Under the pieces are notes generated by a model that saw only the letters and a list, made by a program, of their open reading frames with translations, was not told where the DNA came from and ran no database searches. Positions 7,218-15,404 of a DNA stretch of 64,000 nt are shown piece by piece. This stretch comes from Aquisalimonas lutea (GTDB lineage Bacteria; Pseudomonadota; Gammaproteobacteria; Nitrococcales; Aquisalimonadaceae), in assembly GCF_030409225.1 (NCBI RefSeq), contig NZ_JAUFPK010000005.1, forward strand, positions 310,831 to 374,830. Reading direction: 5' to 3'. How positions within the stretch are numbered: position 1 is the first letter of the stretch; each line of letters starts with the position of its first letter. A program made the position numbers and the translations under genes.

Positions 7218-9307
7218 CAGTCCGCCTCCCGGTCGGCGGGTGGCGTCGGTACGGGCGGTGCCTGCCACCAGGTGTCCCCGGTGGCGTAGATGCGCTCCAT
7301 GTCGTCGGCGATCTCGTTGAGCGAGGCCGGCATGTCGGGGTCTGCTTCGCCGCTTGGCAGCGGGATCCGGATCTTGTAGAGCTGGCCGCCCTCCATGAGC
7401 ACGAACGCCTGGCCCTTGGGCAGGCTGATGACGTCCGCCGGCGTGAGCAGCGAGGCCTCGGTAACCGAGATGCGGTCCTCGTTACGGCTGGAGAAGTGCT
7501 GGCTGGATTCGGTGTCCGAAGCGTCATTGGTTCCGGAGACCTGCATCAGGCTGAAGATCTCGACGTCGGGCAGCTGTGCAGTGAGCATCTCCGCGGTGGC
7601 GTACTCCTTCACCCGGAGCATGATGAGCGTGTTGAGGTTGCCGGCGATCTGTCCCGCCTTGGCCGCGTTGCCGATACGTGCCTCCACGTCCGACCAGGTC
7701 TGGGTATAGGCGGTGACCTGGAAACCGGCACCGCCGGCCTTGTTGAGCAGCGGGACGAACTCGTCACCGATGAGCTCGTTGAACTCGTCGGCATGCAGGT
7801 TGACGGTCGGCATCCGGGTCCGCCCGCCCGGCAGGCCCTTGTCCTGGCCGTACTTGTAGAGCTGGCCGGCCACTGAGCACAGATCCGCGAACATGGAATT
7901 GCCCACGGCCGCGGCCACGTCGGCATCGGCCTGGGCGTCGAGACCGACGTAGACGATCCCGCCCGCGCGGATCACGGAGCGCCAGTCGAAGATCGGCCGC
8001 GGATCGTCGGTGTCCAGGTAGTCCGGGGAGATGAGCTCGGCGGTCTTGCCGGTGGTGAGCTTCTCCATGAGCGGTAGCAGGCTCGCAACGATCTTGTCGA
8101 AGTACGTCTTGTCGTACTCCATCGCCGAGCGCAGCCCGTCGGCAACCGCGTCCGACAGGCCCTGTTCCTTGACGTAGAGCACCATGGCGATGGCGCGCTT
8201 GTCGCGGCCCTGGAGGTTGCGGGGGACCTGCCGCTCGTTCATGTTCGCTTCGCGCCGGTCGACTTCGTCACGCCAGTTCTCGGGTGCGACGCCCGGGAGC
8301 CAGTGCTCGTAGTACTCGATGAGCAGCGGCTCGATGTTCGTGACATCCCGGAGGATCCGGTCATAGTTGGGCCGGTAGCCCAGCGCCACCCGAGCCTGGG
8401 CGACGATGTTGACAAAACGCCATGCGAACTCCCGGAAGGCGGCGCTGTTGCCCTCGCTCGGCAGTTGCCGGGAGGTGCGGGTGGCCACCTCGGTGATACG
8501 CCCGAACGAGCCGACGGCGTTGTAGCGCGCCGAGTGCTCCGGATAGCCGAGATGGAACATGTAGAAGCGGTCGGTGCGCCCGGAGCGCCGTGCCTCCGCG
8601 TAGACGCGGCGCAGCAGCTCCGCATCGCCCTTGGGGTCGATGACGATGGTGACTTCCCCGCGGCGAATGTCCTGGGCGATGAGAAGCTCCGAGAGCCGCG
8701 TCTTGCCCACGCGCGTGGTACCGAGCACCAGGGTGTGCCCGACGCGCTCGGTGAGATCCAGGTAGGTATCCTCTTCCTCGTCGACACCGACCGCGTGGAG
8801 TATCGGCTTCCCGCCGATCGCCGGCAACGGCGCCACCGGGTTCCACCACGACCGCGTCGCCAGCATGGCGGCGAGCAACCGCAGGCCGGGCGTTGCCTCC
8901 CAGGCGATCTCCTTGCGCCGGGCCCAGTGGTACAGGGGGCCCGGCTCGACGTAGTGCTGGACCTCCGGGCGGATGGTGTCGCGCAAGCGCTGAGCGTGTT
9001 TCTGGCGCCACCGGAACCCCCGGCCCAGGTAGAGCTTGCGGCGCGAGACCGGGATCGCGTCCGAGCGCATGGTGAACGTCGGCAGCTGCTTCAGGCTGCG
9101 GTGGTAGCGGACGATCTGCCAGCCCTGCCGCGCCCGCCAGACGGCGAGCGTGGCGAGCAGGGCGCCGGCGGCCCAGGCGATGCCCAGCGTCATCATGAGC
9201 GCCCAGGGCGCGCTGACCGCGATGGTCGCGGCCATGGCAGCGACGCCGGCCGAGTAGAACTCCACGGGTGGACGCAACAACGCCTCCACGGGGTAGCGCG
9301 CCGTCAC
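7217..9307 (-). CDS. traD: Conjugative coupling protein TraD, SXT/TOL subfamily
   Basis: This 696-residue inner-membrane ATPase couples the DNA-relaxase complex to the secretion channel. Two hydrophobic helices lie near the N-terminus (about 20-60). The Walker A motif LVLGTTRVGKTRLSELLIA lies at about 195-213, with the following EVTIVIDPKGDAELLRRVY strand. The Walker B-like NLHADEFNELIGDEFVPLLNKAGG and the sensor segment FQVTAYTQTWSDVEARIGN are characteristic of VirD4/TraD proteins. It overlaps TIGR03765 by four bases at its start and TIGR03747 at its stop, so the three are translationally coupled. Length and motifs look intact. Confidence 0.93.
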   Translation of the reverse strand: MTARYPVEALLRPPVEFYSAGVAAMAATIAVSAPWALMMTLGIAWAAGALLATLAVWRARQGWQIVRYHRSLKQLPTFTMRSDAIPVSRRKLYLGRGFRWRQKHAQRLRDTIRPEVQHYVEPGPLYHWARRKEIAWEATPGLRLLAAMLATRSWWNPVAPLPAIGGKPILHAVGVDEEEDTYLDLTERVGHTLVLGTTRVGKTRLSELLIAQDIRRGEVTIVIDPKGDAELLRRVYAEARRSGRTDRFYMFHLGYPEHSARYNAVGSFGRITEVATRTSRQLPSEGNSAAFREFAWRFVNIVAQARVALGYRPNYDRILRDVTNIEPLLIEYYEHWLPGVAPENWRDEVDRREANMNERQVPRNLQGRDKRAIAMVLYVKEQGLSDAVADGLRSAMEYDKTYFDKIVASLLPLMEKLTTGKTAELISPDYLDTDDPRPIFDWRSVIRAGGIVYVGLDAQADADVAAAVGNSMFADLCSVAGQLYKYGQDKGLPGGRTRMPTVNLHADEFNELIGDEFVPLLNKAGGAGFQVTAYTQTWSDVEARIGNAAKAGQIAGNLNTLIMLRVKEYATAEMLTAQLPDVEIFSLMQVSGTNDASDTESSQHFSSRNEDRISVTEASLLTPADVISLPKGQAFVLMEGGQLYKIRIPLPSGEADPDMPASLNEIADDMERIYATGDTWWQAPPVPTPPADREAD

Positions 9308-9843
9308 TGCTCGAAGCCTCCTTCCGCGGAGAGCACCACGGGGTAGTGTGCGAGGCCCAGGGATTCGGCGAGCGCACTCCCGGGGGTCAGCTGGGCCGGC
9401 ACGGGCCCGGCGGCGACCTGGACCCGCTCCAAGTCGTCACGGGTCTCGGCGTCGACGAGCATGCACACCGCGGACGCCTTCACGAGGGCGTTGCGGTGCC
9501 TCTCGAGCCACGCGACCGAACGCTGGTCGGCACCGACGATGCAAAGCGGCCGTGGCAGGTTCTGCAGGCGCTCGCGCACGGCCGGACCGGGCCGGGCTTC
9601 CAGGTCCCCGGGCTCGAGTTCAGGGGTATCCACCGGGAGGAGGTCGACCGCGCGGCCTTGGATGGCCGGCGCTGCGCGCTCGACCTCCGCCGGCCCACCG
9701 GCGTCGCTGTCATCGCGCTCCAGGGCCCGGAGGTAGGGGGCAATGGGTTCGGTCTCGCCCGTATCCTCGAGGATCTCCAGAGCGCCGGCCGCCGGTGCGG
9801 TGACAGCGAGCAGGAAAGTGAGACAGACCGCCGTGGGCTTCAT
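9304..9843 (-). CDS. ICE protein, TIGR03765-like, exported
   Basis: This 179-residue protein starts with a signal peptide (MKPTAVCLTFLLAVTAPAAG) and then the mature start ALEILEDTGETEPIAPYLRAL, which I associate with the TIGR03765 (PFL_4695) family of integrating conjugative elements. The C-terminal half, RPLCIVGADQRSVAWLERHR and LTPGSALAESLGLAHYPVV, looks like a thiol-free thioredoxin-like fold, an impression from strand spacing only. It overlaps the neighbouring genes by four bases on each side (ATGA junctions). Its role in the mating apparatus is unknown, but it is a reliable backbone marker. Confidence 0.85.
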   Translation of the reverse strand: MKPTAVCLTFLLAVTAPAAGALEILEDTGETEPIAPYLRALERDDSDAGGPAEVERAAPAIQGRAVDLLPVDTPELEPGDLEARPGPAVRERLQNLPRPLCIVGADQRSVAWLERHRNALVKASAVCMLVDAETRDDLERVQVAAGPVPAQLTPGSALAESLGLAHYPVVLSAEGGFEQ

Positions 9844-10472
9844 GGGGACATCACCTCCAGATGGTCACGCACGCGCGCCCGGTGGGCCGCGGCCGCGTCG
9901 GCATCGGCCGGCGCGTGGTACAGGCCGGCGGCCTGCAGCCAGTCGGTTGCCGCGTCATGCTGCTCACGCAGGATCTGCGCACCTACGCGCAGGTTGGTGT
10001 AAGGGGCGAGGGCCTCGGCCGGACTGACGAAGCGGTGGCCGTGCCAGTGCCAGTTCACCTGCATCAGGCCGACATCGATGTTGGTCTGCCCGGCGTCGAG
10101 GTGAGCGCGAAGTGCTTCCAGGGCGGCCCTGGCCGTGCGGAATCGCCGGGGCGTGCCGGCGACGTTCAATGTCCACGGCCAGGGCCGATACCGACCCGAA
10201 GCCAGGCGCTGGCCGGACTCCGCCGCCGCGAGGGCATAGAGAATCGACGCGGGCACGTCCTGCTCGGCGGCAATGCGCTGGTAGCCGGCGGGCACCTCCG
10301 CGCCGCCGGGCGAGGCGAGGGCCAGCCCTACAACGAGACCCGCTGCCAGCGCAACCCGTTTCGGCGCAGCAGCGCCGGTGGCTCGAACGCGGCCAGGGTG
10401 CCGTCGTCGCGGTTCAGGGTGAGCCGTTGCGACTGGACGAGCTCGGGCGGGATCTCCAGTGCGGTTGCCCAT
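9840..10472 (-). CDS. Lytic transglycosylase (SLT-like) of the conjugation block
   Basis: The mature part reads AEVPAGYQRIAAEQDVPASI, LYALAAAESGQRL (E is the probable catalytic glutamate), then DVGLMQVNWHWHGHRF, YTNLRVGAQILREQ and AAGLYHAPAD. That is the order of goose-lysozyme-like transglycosylases that open the murein for the mating channel. The only ATG (10472) gives a basic 40-residue extension before the hydrophobic VALAAGLVVGLALASPGGA signal and overlaps the upstream gene by 145 bases. An unusual start nearer the signal peptide, such as CTG near 10360, is possible. It stands between TIGR03759 and TIGR03765, the usual order in this ICE family. Confidence 0.85.
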   Translation of the reverse strand: MGNRTGDPARARPVATAHPEPRRRHPGRVRATGAAAPKRVALAAGLVVGLALASPGGAEVPAGYQRIAAEQDVPASILYALAAAESGQRLASGRYRPWPWTLNVAGTPRRFRTARAALEALRAHLDAGQTNIDVGLMQVNWHWHGHRFVSPAEALAPYTNLRVGAQILREQHDAATDWLQAAGLYHAPADADAAAAHRARVRDHLEVMSP

Positions 10473-11164
10473 TGGCGGACCTCCTCGTCGGCAACGGCAT
10501 CAAGCAGGAACACGTCCAGCTCCCACTCGGCGCCGTTGTCCAGGGCAGAGACGAGCCGGGTCAGGACCCGACGGCAGCGGCGGCAGTCGAGGCCGGCGAC
10601 CAGGACGAGCCGATCGCCGGCGCCGACGGCGTCGAAGGAAACGCTCTGCATTCCGCCGTGCGTCGCGGGGCGGTTGCCGCTTGCAGGTTGCCCGCCGGAG
10701 TCCCGGGGATCGACGTCGACGATCTTGCGGTCGGGATAGAGCCGGTCCCATGCCTGGTCGTACGCGCGCTGGAAGGCCAGCTCCCGGGCCGCCCGGGCAC
10801 GCTCGCGCTCGACAGCCATCTCGGCATAGCGCCGTCGTTCCGCGTCACTGCGGGCATTGATGCCGAGTACCCAGACCGGATCGAGATTCGGGGTCCAAAG
10901 GCCCCGGGGGCCGTTCATGAGCGTCTCGAAGCGCTGCCATTCCTCGTCGTCGAGGTTCCACTGCCCGGACGAGCGCAGCCGCTCGATGTCCACTGGGCCG
11001 GTGTCGCGGGCACGAGAGCGCTCCACCTGGCTGCCGCGGGCCTGTCGGGGCTCGGACCGGGCCCGCTCCGCTCGGGCTGAATCAACGTCCTCGCCGCCTT
11101 GTGCTGCAGTGGTCCCGGGCAGGACGATCATCGTGCTCAGTGCGAGAAGAGCTAGCGTTCGCAT
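10328..11164 (-). CDS. ICE protein, TIGR03759-like, periplasmic
   Basis: The 278-residue product has a signal peptide (MRTLALLALSTMIVLPGTTAA), a charged middle, the conserved block QWNLDDEEWQRFETLMNGPR followed by GLWTPNLDPVWVLGINARS, and RRYAEMAVERERARAARELA. These mark the TIGR03759 (PFL_4693) family of integrating conjugative elements. The C-terminal third, LVLVAGLDCRRCRRVLTRLV with the DVFLLDAVADEEVRQWA strand-helix, resembles a thioredoxin-like fold with a CRRC pair. It may take part in disulfide handling or in assembly of the mating channel. It overlaps both neighbours. Confidence 0.85.
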   Translation of the reverse strand: MRTLALLALSTMIVLPGTTAAQGGEDVDSARAERARSEPRQARGSQVERSRARDTGPVDIERLRSSGQWNLDDEEWQRFETLMNGPRGLWTPNLDPVWVLGINARSDAERRRYAEMAVERERARAARELAFQRAYDQAWDRLYPDRKIVDVDPRDSGGQPASGNRPATHGGMQSVSFDAVGAGDRLVLVAGLDCRRCRRVLTRLVSALDNGAEWELDVFLLDAVADEEVRQWATALEIPPELVQSQRLTLNRDDGTLAAFEPPALLRRNGLRWQRVSL

Positions 11165-11427
11165 CGTTGGCCTCCGACGAAATAGGTGCGCTCGGGCCAG
11201 TCGTCGAGATGGGCTTCGACCTGGCGGCGCTGTTCAACCGCTTCCAGGCAGGAGTCTGGCCGTGGGTCCCGTTCCCGCGTTCGGTGGCTCGCGGTGTCCG
11301 GCGCGGTCGTCGCGACCTCCGCGGCGTCGGTTTCGTGTCCCGCGGGCTCGTTGGCACCGTTGCTTCCAACGCCCGGGGCGAACACCAACATCCCGGCAAA
11401 AATCAGCGCGAGCGCAGCCTCACCCAT
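11152..11427 (-). CDS. Small exported ICE protein
   Basis: This 91-residue protein starts at ATG 11427 with a hydrophobic N-terminus (EAALALIFAGMLVFAPGVG), then a polar region and the C-terminal segment SCLEAVEQRRQVEAHLDDWP with two Cys residues (SCLEA and QRCER) that could form a disulfide. Its stop overlaps the start of the TIGR03759-like gene by 13 bases and it begins nine bases after the coiled-coil gene, so it belongs to the same transcript. I do not recognise a named family. Its place in the block suggests a periplasmic accessory of the mating apparatus. Confidence 0.65.
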   Translation of the reverse strand: MGEAALALIFAGMLVFAPGVGSNGANEPAGHETDAAEVATTAPDTASHRTRERDPRPDSCLEAVEQRRQVEAHLDDWPERTYFVGGQRCER

Positions 11428-11436
11428 GGCGATGCC

Positions 11437-12231
11437 TCATTGCTCCGTGGCCAGGGCCCGGGTTGCACCGGCGGGGTGGCGGAGCACGGCCACGCCGGCC
11501 TCCGGATCCACACTGGTCAGCTGCCAGTCACCGATGGACTCACCACGGCGGTATTGCTCCCGGACTCCATTGTGCTCGATGACAGCCAGCGGCGTCCTGC
11601 CCCAGTGGTCGATGCCGATCAGCTGCCCATGGAACCGAGGCGCCCTGGAGCGCTGCTCCAGATGCTGGACGCGCTCGCCGAGGCGCGCGAGTCGCTGATC
11701 CAGATCCCCGTCCACCTCGCCGGCCAGCGACTCGACCCGCTCACCGAGATCCTCGACGGACTGTTCCAGCGTGTGGATCGCCTCGTTGGGTTCAATCTCG
11801 TCGACAGCGTCACTGAGCGTCTGCACCTCGGCCTGGAGCGAGCGAACGCGCTCGCGCAGGCTTTCCTGGTCGCCATCGAGGCGCCGTACGGTGGAATCGA
11901 GCGCAGCGAAATCGTGGGTGAGATCGCCGAGCCGCTCAGCGATCCTGGCAGCGTCAGGGGTTCGATCCCCTGATCCACCACGGCCACCGGCACCTGCTTC
12001 AGCCGCCGTACCTGCATCGTCCGGAGATACGGGTTGTTCAACGCCGTCTGCCTGCTTGCCGTCACGGGTGCCCTCGGTTTGAGCCGAGCCGGAGAAGGTG
12101 AACACGCCGATCACGCCCCCGAGGACGACAACGGCCCCGACGGGGGCGAGGATCCTCAGCGCCGGCGGGGTCGGCTTCGGCGATGCTCCGGTGGCGTCGC
12201 TCGCAGCGGTGTCATTGTCGTTGGTGCTCAT
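11437..12231 (-). CDS. Membrane-anchored coiled-coil protein with PilP-like C-terminus
   Basis: ATG 12231 is preferred over the longer frame from 12294 because TGGGAGGGAGACG lies just before it. The product of about 264 residues has one transmembrane helix (RILAPVGAVVVLGGVIGVFT, residues about 27-46), a Gly/Asp-rich linker, a long coiled coil of heptads (about 95-195, IAERLGDLTHDFAALDSTV to LAGEVDGDLDQRLARLGERV) and a small β-rich end (QLIGIDHWGRTPLAVIEHNG, GDWQLTSVDPEAGVAVL) like the C-terminal domain of pilus assembly protein PilP. It overlaps the end of pilL2 by 20 bases. It is probably a periplasm-spanning pilus or mating-channel component. Confidence 0.65.
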   Translation of the reverse strand: MSTNDNDTAASDATGASPKPTPPALRILAPVGAVVVLGGVIGVFTFSGSAQTEGTRDGKQADGVEQPVSPDDAGTAAEAGAGGRGGSGDRTPDAARIAERLGDLTHDFAALDSTVRRLDGDQESLRERVRSLQAEVQTLSDAVDEIEPNEAIHTLEQSVEDLGERVESLAGEVDGDLDQRLARLGERVQHLEQRSRAPRFHGQLIGIDHWGRTPLAVIEHNGVREQYRRGESIGDWQLTSVDPEAGVAVLRHPAGATRALATEQ

Positions 12232-12937
12232 CGTCTCCCTCCCATAGTGTCTGGCGGGCCGCAGCCGTATCCGTGGCCCGAACGGCCGGCTCATCCGGAA
12301 TCGCGAGCGTGGCGCCGACAGTCAGGCGGTGCGGACTGCCTTGCTCGAAGGCGCCCGGGTTGGCCTCGAACAGCGCCAGCGCCGTCCGCATTGGCCGATC
12401 CGGCGCGACGCGCTTCGCGATACCGAGGAGCGTCTCGCCCTCGTCAACAGGCCCGTAGGTGGCGGGCCCGGGCTGCGGTTCCCGGGGCTCGAAGGTCAGG
12501 CCGGCCGCCTTCTCACGGGCGCCCTCGGCATAGGGTGCCCGCGCCTCGAACGACACCAGCCGTGCGGTCGGGTCGACGACCAGGCGCCAGGGCGCCCCTG
12601 CAAGGGTCTTGAGGGCATCCTCCAGGGGGAGCGGCCCCAGATCCCGGTGGACGGCCGGTAGCGGCCGCGTGAGGAGAAGGCGCATCGCCGGGTCGGCGTT
12701 GCCGGGATCCTGAAGCCGGTAGCCGCTTCGATCCAGGAGGTGGATGACAGCGTCGCCGACCCGTTCGACGTACGGCGGGAACGTCAGATCCACTTGGACC
12801 TGCAGCGGATTCGCCTGGGCCGGCGTGGGCTCGGCCGCGACGGTCTGATACCGACCGACGCGCACCCCATCGGCCGCGCCCGCGGTTGTGGCAACCGCGA
12901 GCAGCGCAATCATCAGGCAGTTGTGTCTTCGCATCAC
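12212..12937 (-). CDS. pilL2: ICE type IV pilus protein PilL2-like, with LysM-like domain
   Basis: The 241-residue product has a signal peptide ending TTAGAADG, then the VRVGRYQTVAAEPTPAQANPL segment and FPPYVERVGDAVIHLLDRSG with PLPLEDALKTLAGAPWRLVV. That is the order seen in the PFGI-1-class PilL2 family, whose core resembles secretin or toxin-coregulated-pilus Q domains. The C-terminal part, GPVDEGETLLGIAKRVAPDR and RLTVGATLAIPDEPAV, is LysM/FimV-like and should bind peptidoglycan. It is the first gene of the leftward block, with a 13-bp perfect hairpin just upstream. The other pil genes usually found with pilL (pilN to pilV) are not in this window. Confidence 0.85.
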   Translation of the reverse strand: MMRRHNCLMIALLAVATTAGAADGVRVGRYQTVAAEPTPAQANPLQVQVDLTFPPYVERVGDAVIHLLDRSGYRLQDPGNADPAMRLLLTRPLPAVHRDLGPLPLEDALKTLAGAPWRLVVDPTARLVSFEARAPYAEGAREKAAGLTFEPREPQPGPATYGPVDEGETLLGIAKRVAPDRPMRTALALFEANPGAFEQGSPHRLTVGATLAIPDEPAVRATDTAAARQTLWEGDDEHQRQ

Positions 12938-12959
12938 CGACCCTCACAGCGTTGGTGAA

Positions 12960-12988
12960 GGTCCACGCCCGCGGAGCGGGCGTGGACC
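12960..12988. repeat. Perfect 13-bp hairpin upstream of pilL2
   Basis: The arms GGTCCACGCCCGC (12960-12972) and GCGGGCGTGGACC (12976-12988) are exact inverse complements with a GGA loop. The hairpin lies 22 bases upstream of the pilL2 start. No T-run follows on either strand, so a simple terminator is unlikely. Attenuation, a binding site or a REP-like element are possible. Confidence 0.7.
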
Positions 12989-13339
12989 GGCTCTGTGGAG
13001 GCGTCACTCCGCGTCAGCGGAAGTGACGGGGATAGTGTCCACAGCGCCGGCCGGGCCCGGTGGAAAAAGTCTCAGTGGATGCGCGGGAGTTTTCAGCGAC
13101 GGAAAAGGGAAACGGGGACAAGAGAGCAAAGGAGAGGAAGGGAAGGGCGGCCTACGGGCAAGGGGCGTATCCACAAAGGGCGAGGCATGAAGGGCCAAAG
13201 GGAAAGAGATCCGACGGGAAGCCCTGTCTCGCGGTCACGCGATGCCCCGTTTCGCTCCGGAAGTCGAAACATAAGGTTAACGAAGATCGTGAAAGGGCAA
13301 CCTATACGTTTACGGCATGGAGATCACAGGCGAACATCG
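12989..13339. other. Intergenic region with a purine-rich tract
   Basis: About 350 bases between the conjugation block and the Fic remnant. The plus strand from about 13,080 to 13,220 is strongly purine-rich (runs such as GGAAAAGGGAAACGGGGAC). Open frames here have no recognisable motifs. It should hold the promoter of the pilL2 operon. No tRNA, inverted repeat or att-like sequence was recognised. Confidence 0.5.
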
Positions 13340-13800
13340 ATGCAGTGAGCGCTGGATTACCGCCACCGCAAACCCAACGTCCTGGCTGATCTGTTCCCGA
13401 GGGACCTCCGCTGGCGCATGTTCAACCAGGTCTGGACATGGGCGGGCCGCTACCGGACATGGGAGACCCGTGCCGGAGTGGCGCCCGATGTCATCGGAGC
13501 CCGGGTGCGCGCCGCGGGCGCCTGGATCGTGCTCCAGTACGGCGAGCCCGTGGGGTGGCGGCCCGATCTCACCACCAACTGGTGGCCATCCACCTCTTCT
13601 CCAACGGCAACGGCCGCCACGCCCGGATCGCGGCGGATGCACTTGTCACCTTCCACTATGGAATGCCGCGGCTGGACTGGACTCGAGATGCCGATCTCGA
13701 CACGGTTACACCGCGACGGCAAGCTTATCTCCGCGCATTGTGAGACGTCGACGCCGGGGATATCGGGCTGCTGGTGTAGTTCCTCCCCGGCAGCCAGCTG
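13340..13800 (+). pseudogene. Fic-family (mobile mystery protein B-like) remnant
   Basis: One frame gives LDYRHRKPNVLADLFPRDLR and MFNQVWTWAGRYRTWETRAG, the start of a Fic domain. A frameshift near 13,560 moves to HHQLVAIHLFSNGNGRHARI, which keeps the catalytic HxFxxGNGR motif, then LVTFHYGMPRLDWTRD and PRRQAYLRAL. After this, stops TGA (13,741) and TAG interrupt the conserved end DVDAGDIGLLV. The pattern matches the mobile mystery protein B family, which is often paired with an HTH protein A on mobile elements. No partner is present. The gene is dead by one frameshift and two stops. Confidence 0.75.
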
Positions 13801-13962
13801 CAGGGCCTCAGTAGGTATTGGTGCCCACGCTCGACGTCAGTAGTTGGCATGTCGAAGCGCTCCATGCATTGACCGATGCCCTAGCCGATGCCGCTTGCCT
13901 CATCTCGAGGGCCCGGGGGCTCGCCTGCACCAGTAGCCTTCGAATGCCCGAGCGATGCAAGG

Positions 13963-14472
13963 CTACTGGCCTTTCGAGCGAGTGGATTCGGCGGAATCCT
14001 CAGGATATGCGCTGGCGGGGAAACCGCCTTGCTCCTGGGTTTCCTCCCATTGAAACTGCCTTTGCTCAGGGGTCCAGAGAGTCTTGAGGTACATGATGAC
14101 GGCCCGAATCTCTTGTGGCGAAAGCACGGCTTCGAAGGAAGGCATGGTGAGCCGATCGGTTTCGTTGAACGGGTGTCGCCAGCCGTCTCGGACCATACGA
14201 TAGAGCAGGGCATCGGAGTGCTTCCAGGTGTGACCGTCTTCATCATGTGGAGGCGCGGGCAGCTCACCAAGGGAATTCCGCTCCTGCCAGTTTGCAGCAC
14301 CTTCTCCATTTGCACCGTGGCAGGATGCGCAGCTCTCCTGATAAATCTCTTGTCCACGCTCGACGAGTTCATCGCTCAAAGAGGGTGGTTTGCTGTCATC
14401 AGCCACGGTAATGCCAGCGAAAGTGCCCAGTGTCACCATCCCCAACCGGGTGACAAGCGTGCTCACCTTCAC
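13963..14472 (-). CDS. Periplasmic class I c-type cytochrome
   Basis: GTG 14472 overlaps the stop of the upstream gene (GTGA) and has GGGAG before it; the frame also offers TTG at 14478. The product of about 169 residues has a signal peptide ending AGITVA, then the haem site CASCHGANGEGAANWQERNS (CxxCH, about residue 50) and the axial-Met region DRLTMPSFEAVLSPQEIRAV. This is a typical single-haem c-type cytochrome (Cytochrom_CBB3/C domain). It would need the Ccm system encoded at 23-30 kb for maturation. It is the last gene of the leftward operon SCO, DUF411, TlpA, BNR-repeat, cytochrome, and is probably an electron carrier or copper-linked redox protein. Confidence 0.85.
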   Translation of the reverse strand: MKVSTLVTRLGMVTLGTFAGITVADDSKPPSLSDELVERGQEIYQESCASCHGANGEGAANWQERNSLGELPAPPHDEDGHTWKHSDALLYRMVRDGWRHPFNETDRLTMPSFEAVLSPQEIRAVIMYLKTLWTPEQRQFQWEETQEQGGFPASAYPEDSAESTRSKGQ

Positions 14473-15338
14473 CGCCAATCACTCCCGTTCGTGCTCTGCA
14501 GAAGATTTCCGTCGATGAGCAAGGCATACAGCGTATCGCCGGAATGGCTTAAGGCACTCACTTCGCCGTTGACCTTGCCGACGTGTTCCCACGCCTCACC
14601 ACCACGTGCGCTCCGGAATATCTCCCCGCCGACCGCGGTATAGATCTCAGCCGGCGTCACGGGGTTGTGGGTGACGGCGGTCGCGCCGCCCGGCAGGCCA
14701 CTGGCCAGCTCGAACAAGCAGAAGCAGTCCATGGTGCGGTAGACGCCTTTATCGGTAGCAGCGAGAAGCCACCCTGTCTCCATGCTCCCTTCCATGTCGG
14801 TATGAGTGAGTGCGCTGATGGTGGCCGATGACAGGCCCGCGTGCATCAGACGCCAGCTCTCGCCGGCGTCCTGGCTGCGATAGATCCCCTCATCGGCCAT
14901 CACGATGTATAGGGTGTTTGCCTCGGTGGCGTGAGCGGTGAGGGCAAGCGCGTCGTTGTCCGGCAGCTCCCCGGTCACGTTGACCCATGTTTCGCCCGCG
15001 TCGGTGCTCCTGTACACCCCGAACCCTTTGCCGGCCACATGGACTTGATCCGCATTTTCCGTCGAAGCCGCCACCGCGGTGATTGCTTCGGATTCCCCGA
15101 GTGCCGGGAAAGAGACGTCTCGCCAGTTCTCGCCACCATCGTCGCTTCGGGACAACGACAGCCCGTCCGTCTTGTAGAGCCGGCCGTCACCGGCGTCGCT
15201 CAACCCGCCGATGGCCAAGTCCTCGGCCTGGGCGATCCCAAACGAAACGAAGATGGCCACTATGGCACCACCGGCATGGCGTGTCAGCTTCCCGATCCGC
15301 TGTTTCATTTTCCTCGCAATCCCCGTAAATCTTGCCAT
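14469..15338 (-). CDS. Exported BNR/Asp-box repeat β-propeller protein
   Basis: This frame of up to 289 residues has two possible starts (15338, or ATG 15305 giving MKQRIGKLTRHAGG), then a signal peptide. At least four Asp-box units follow: LSRSDDGGENW, YRSTDAGETW, YRSQDAGESW and FRSARGGEAW, spaced as in sortilin/YCF48-like propellers. No catalytic residues of sialidases are evident. It lies between a TlpA-like thioredoxin and a cytochrome c and overlaps the latter by four bases. It may be a scaffold for assembly of a periplasmic redox or metal centre. That is inferred from context alone. Confidence 0.75.
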   Translation of the reverse strand: MARFTGIARKMKQRIGKLTRHAGGAIVAIFVSFGIAQAEDLAIGGLSDAGDGRLYKTDGLSLSRSDDGGENWRDVSFPALGESEAITAVAASTENADQVHVAGKGFGVYRSTDAGETWVNVTGELPDNDALALTAHATEANTLYIVMADEGIYRSQDAGESWRLMHAGLSSATISALTHTDMEGSMETGWLLAATDKGVYRTMDCFCLFELASGLPGGATAVTHNPVTPAEIYTAVGGEIFRSARGGEAWEHVGKVNGEVSALSHSGDTLYALLIDGNLLQSTNGSDWR

Positions 15339-15404
15339 TCCCGAGCGGACTCTCAGTTATCCCGATCGTAGCTCGCGGCGGTTGATGTCTTCTGAGAGCC
15401 CGGC

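Noticed and set aside
6827-7876. Plus-strand open frame of 349 codons
   Set aside because: Antisense to TIGR03747 and traD; its Arg/Gly/Ala-rich composition is typical of a shadow.
8303-9346. Long plus-strand open frame of 347 codons
   Set aside because: It lies antisense to traD, whose motifs are clear; it is a GC-rich shadow frame without motifs.
10112-11080. Plus-strand open frame of 322 codons
   Set aside because: Antisense to the TIGR03759-like gene, which has a signal peptide and family blocks.
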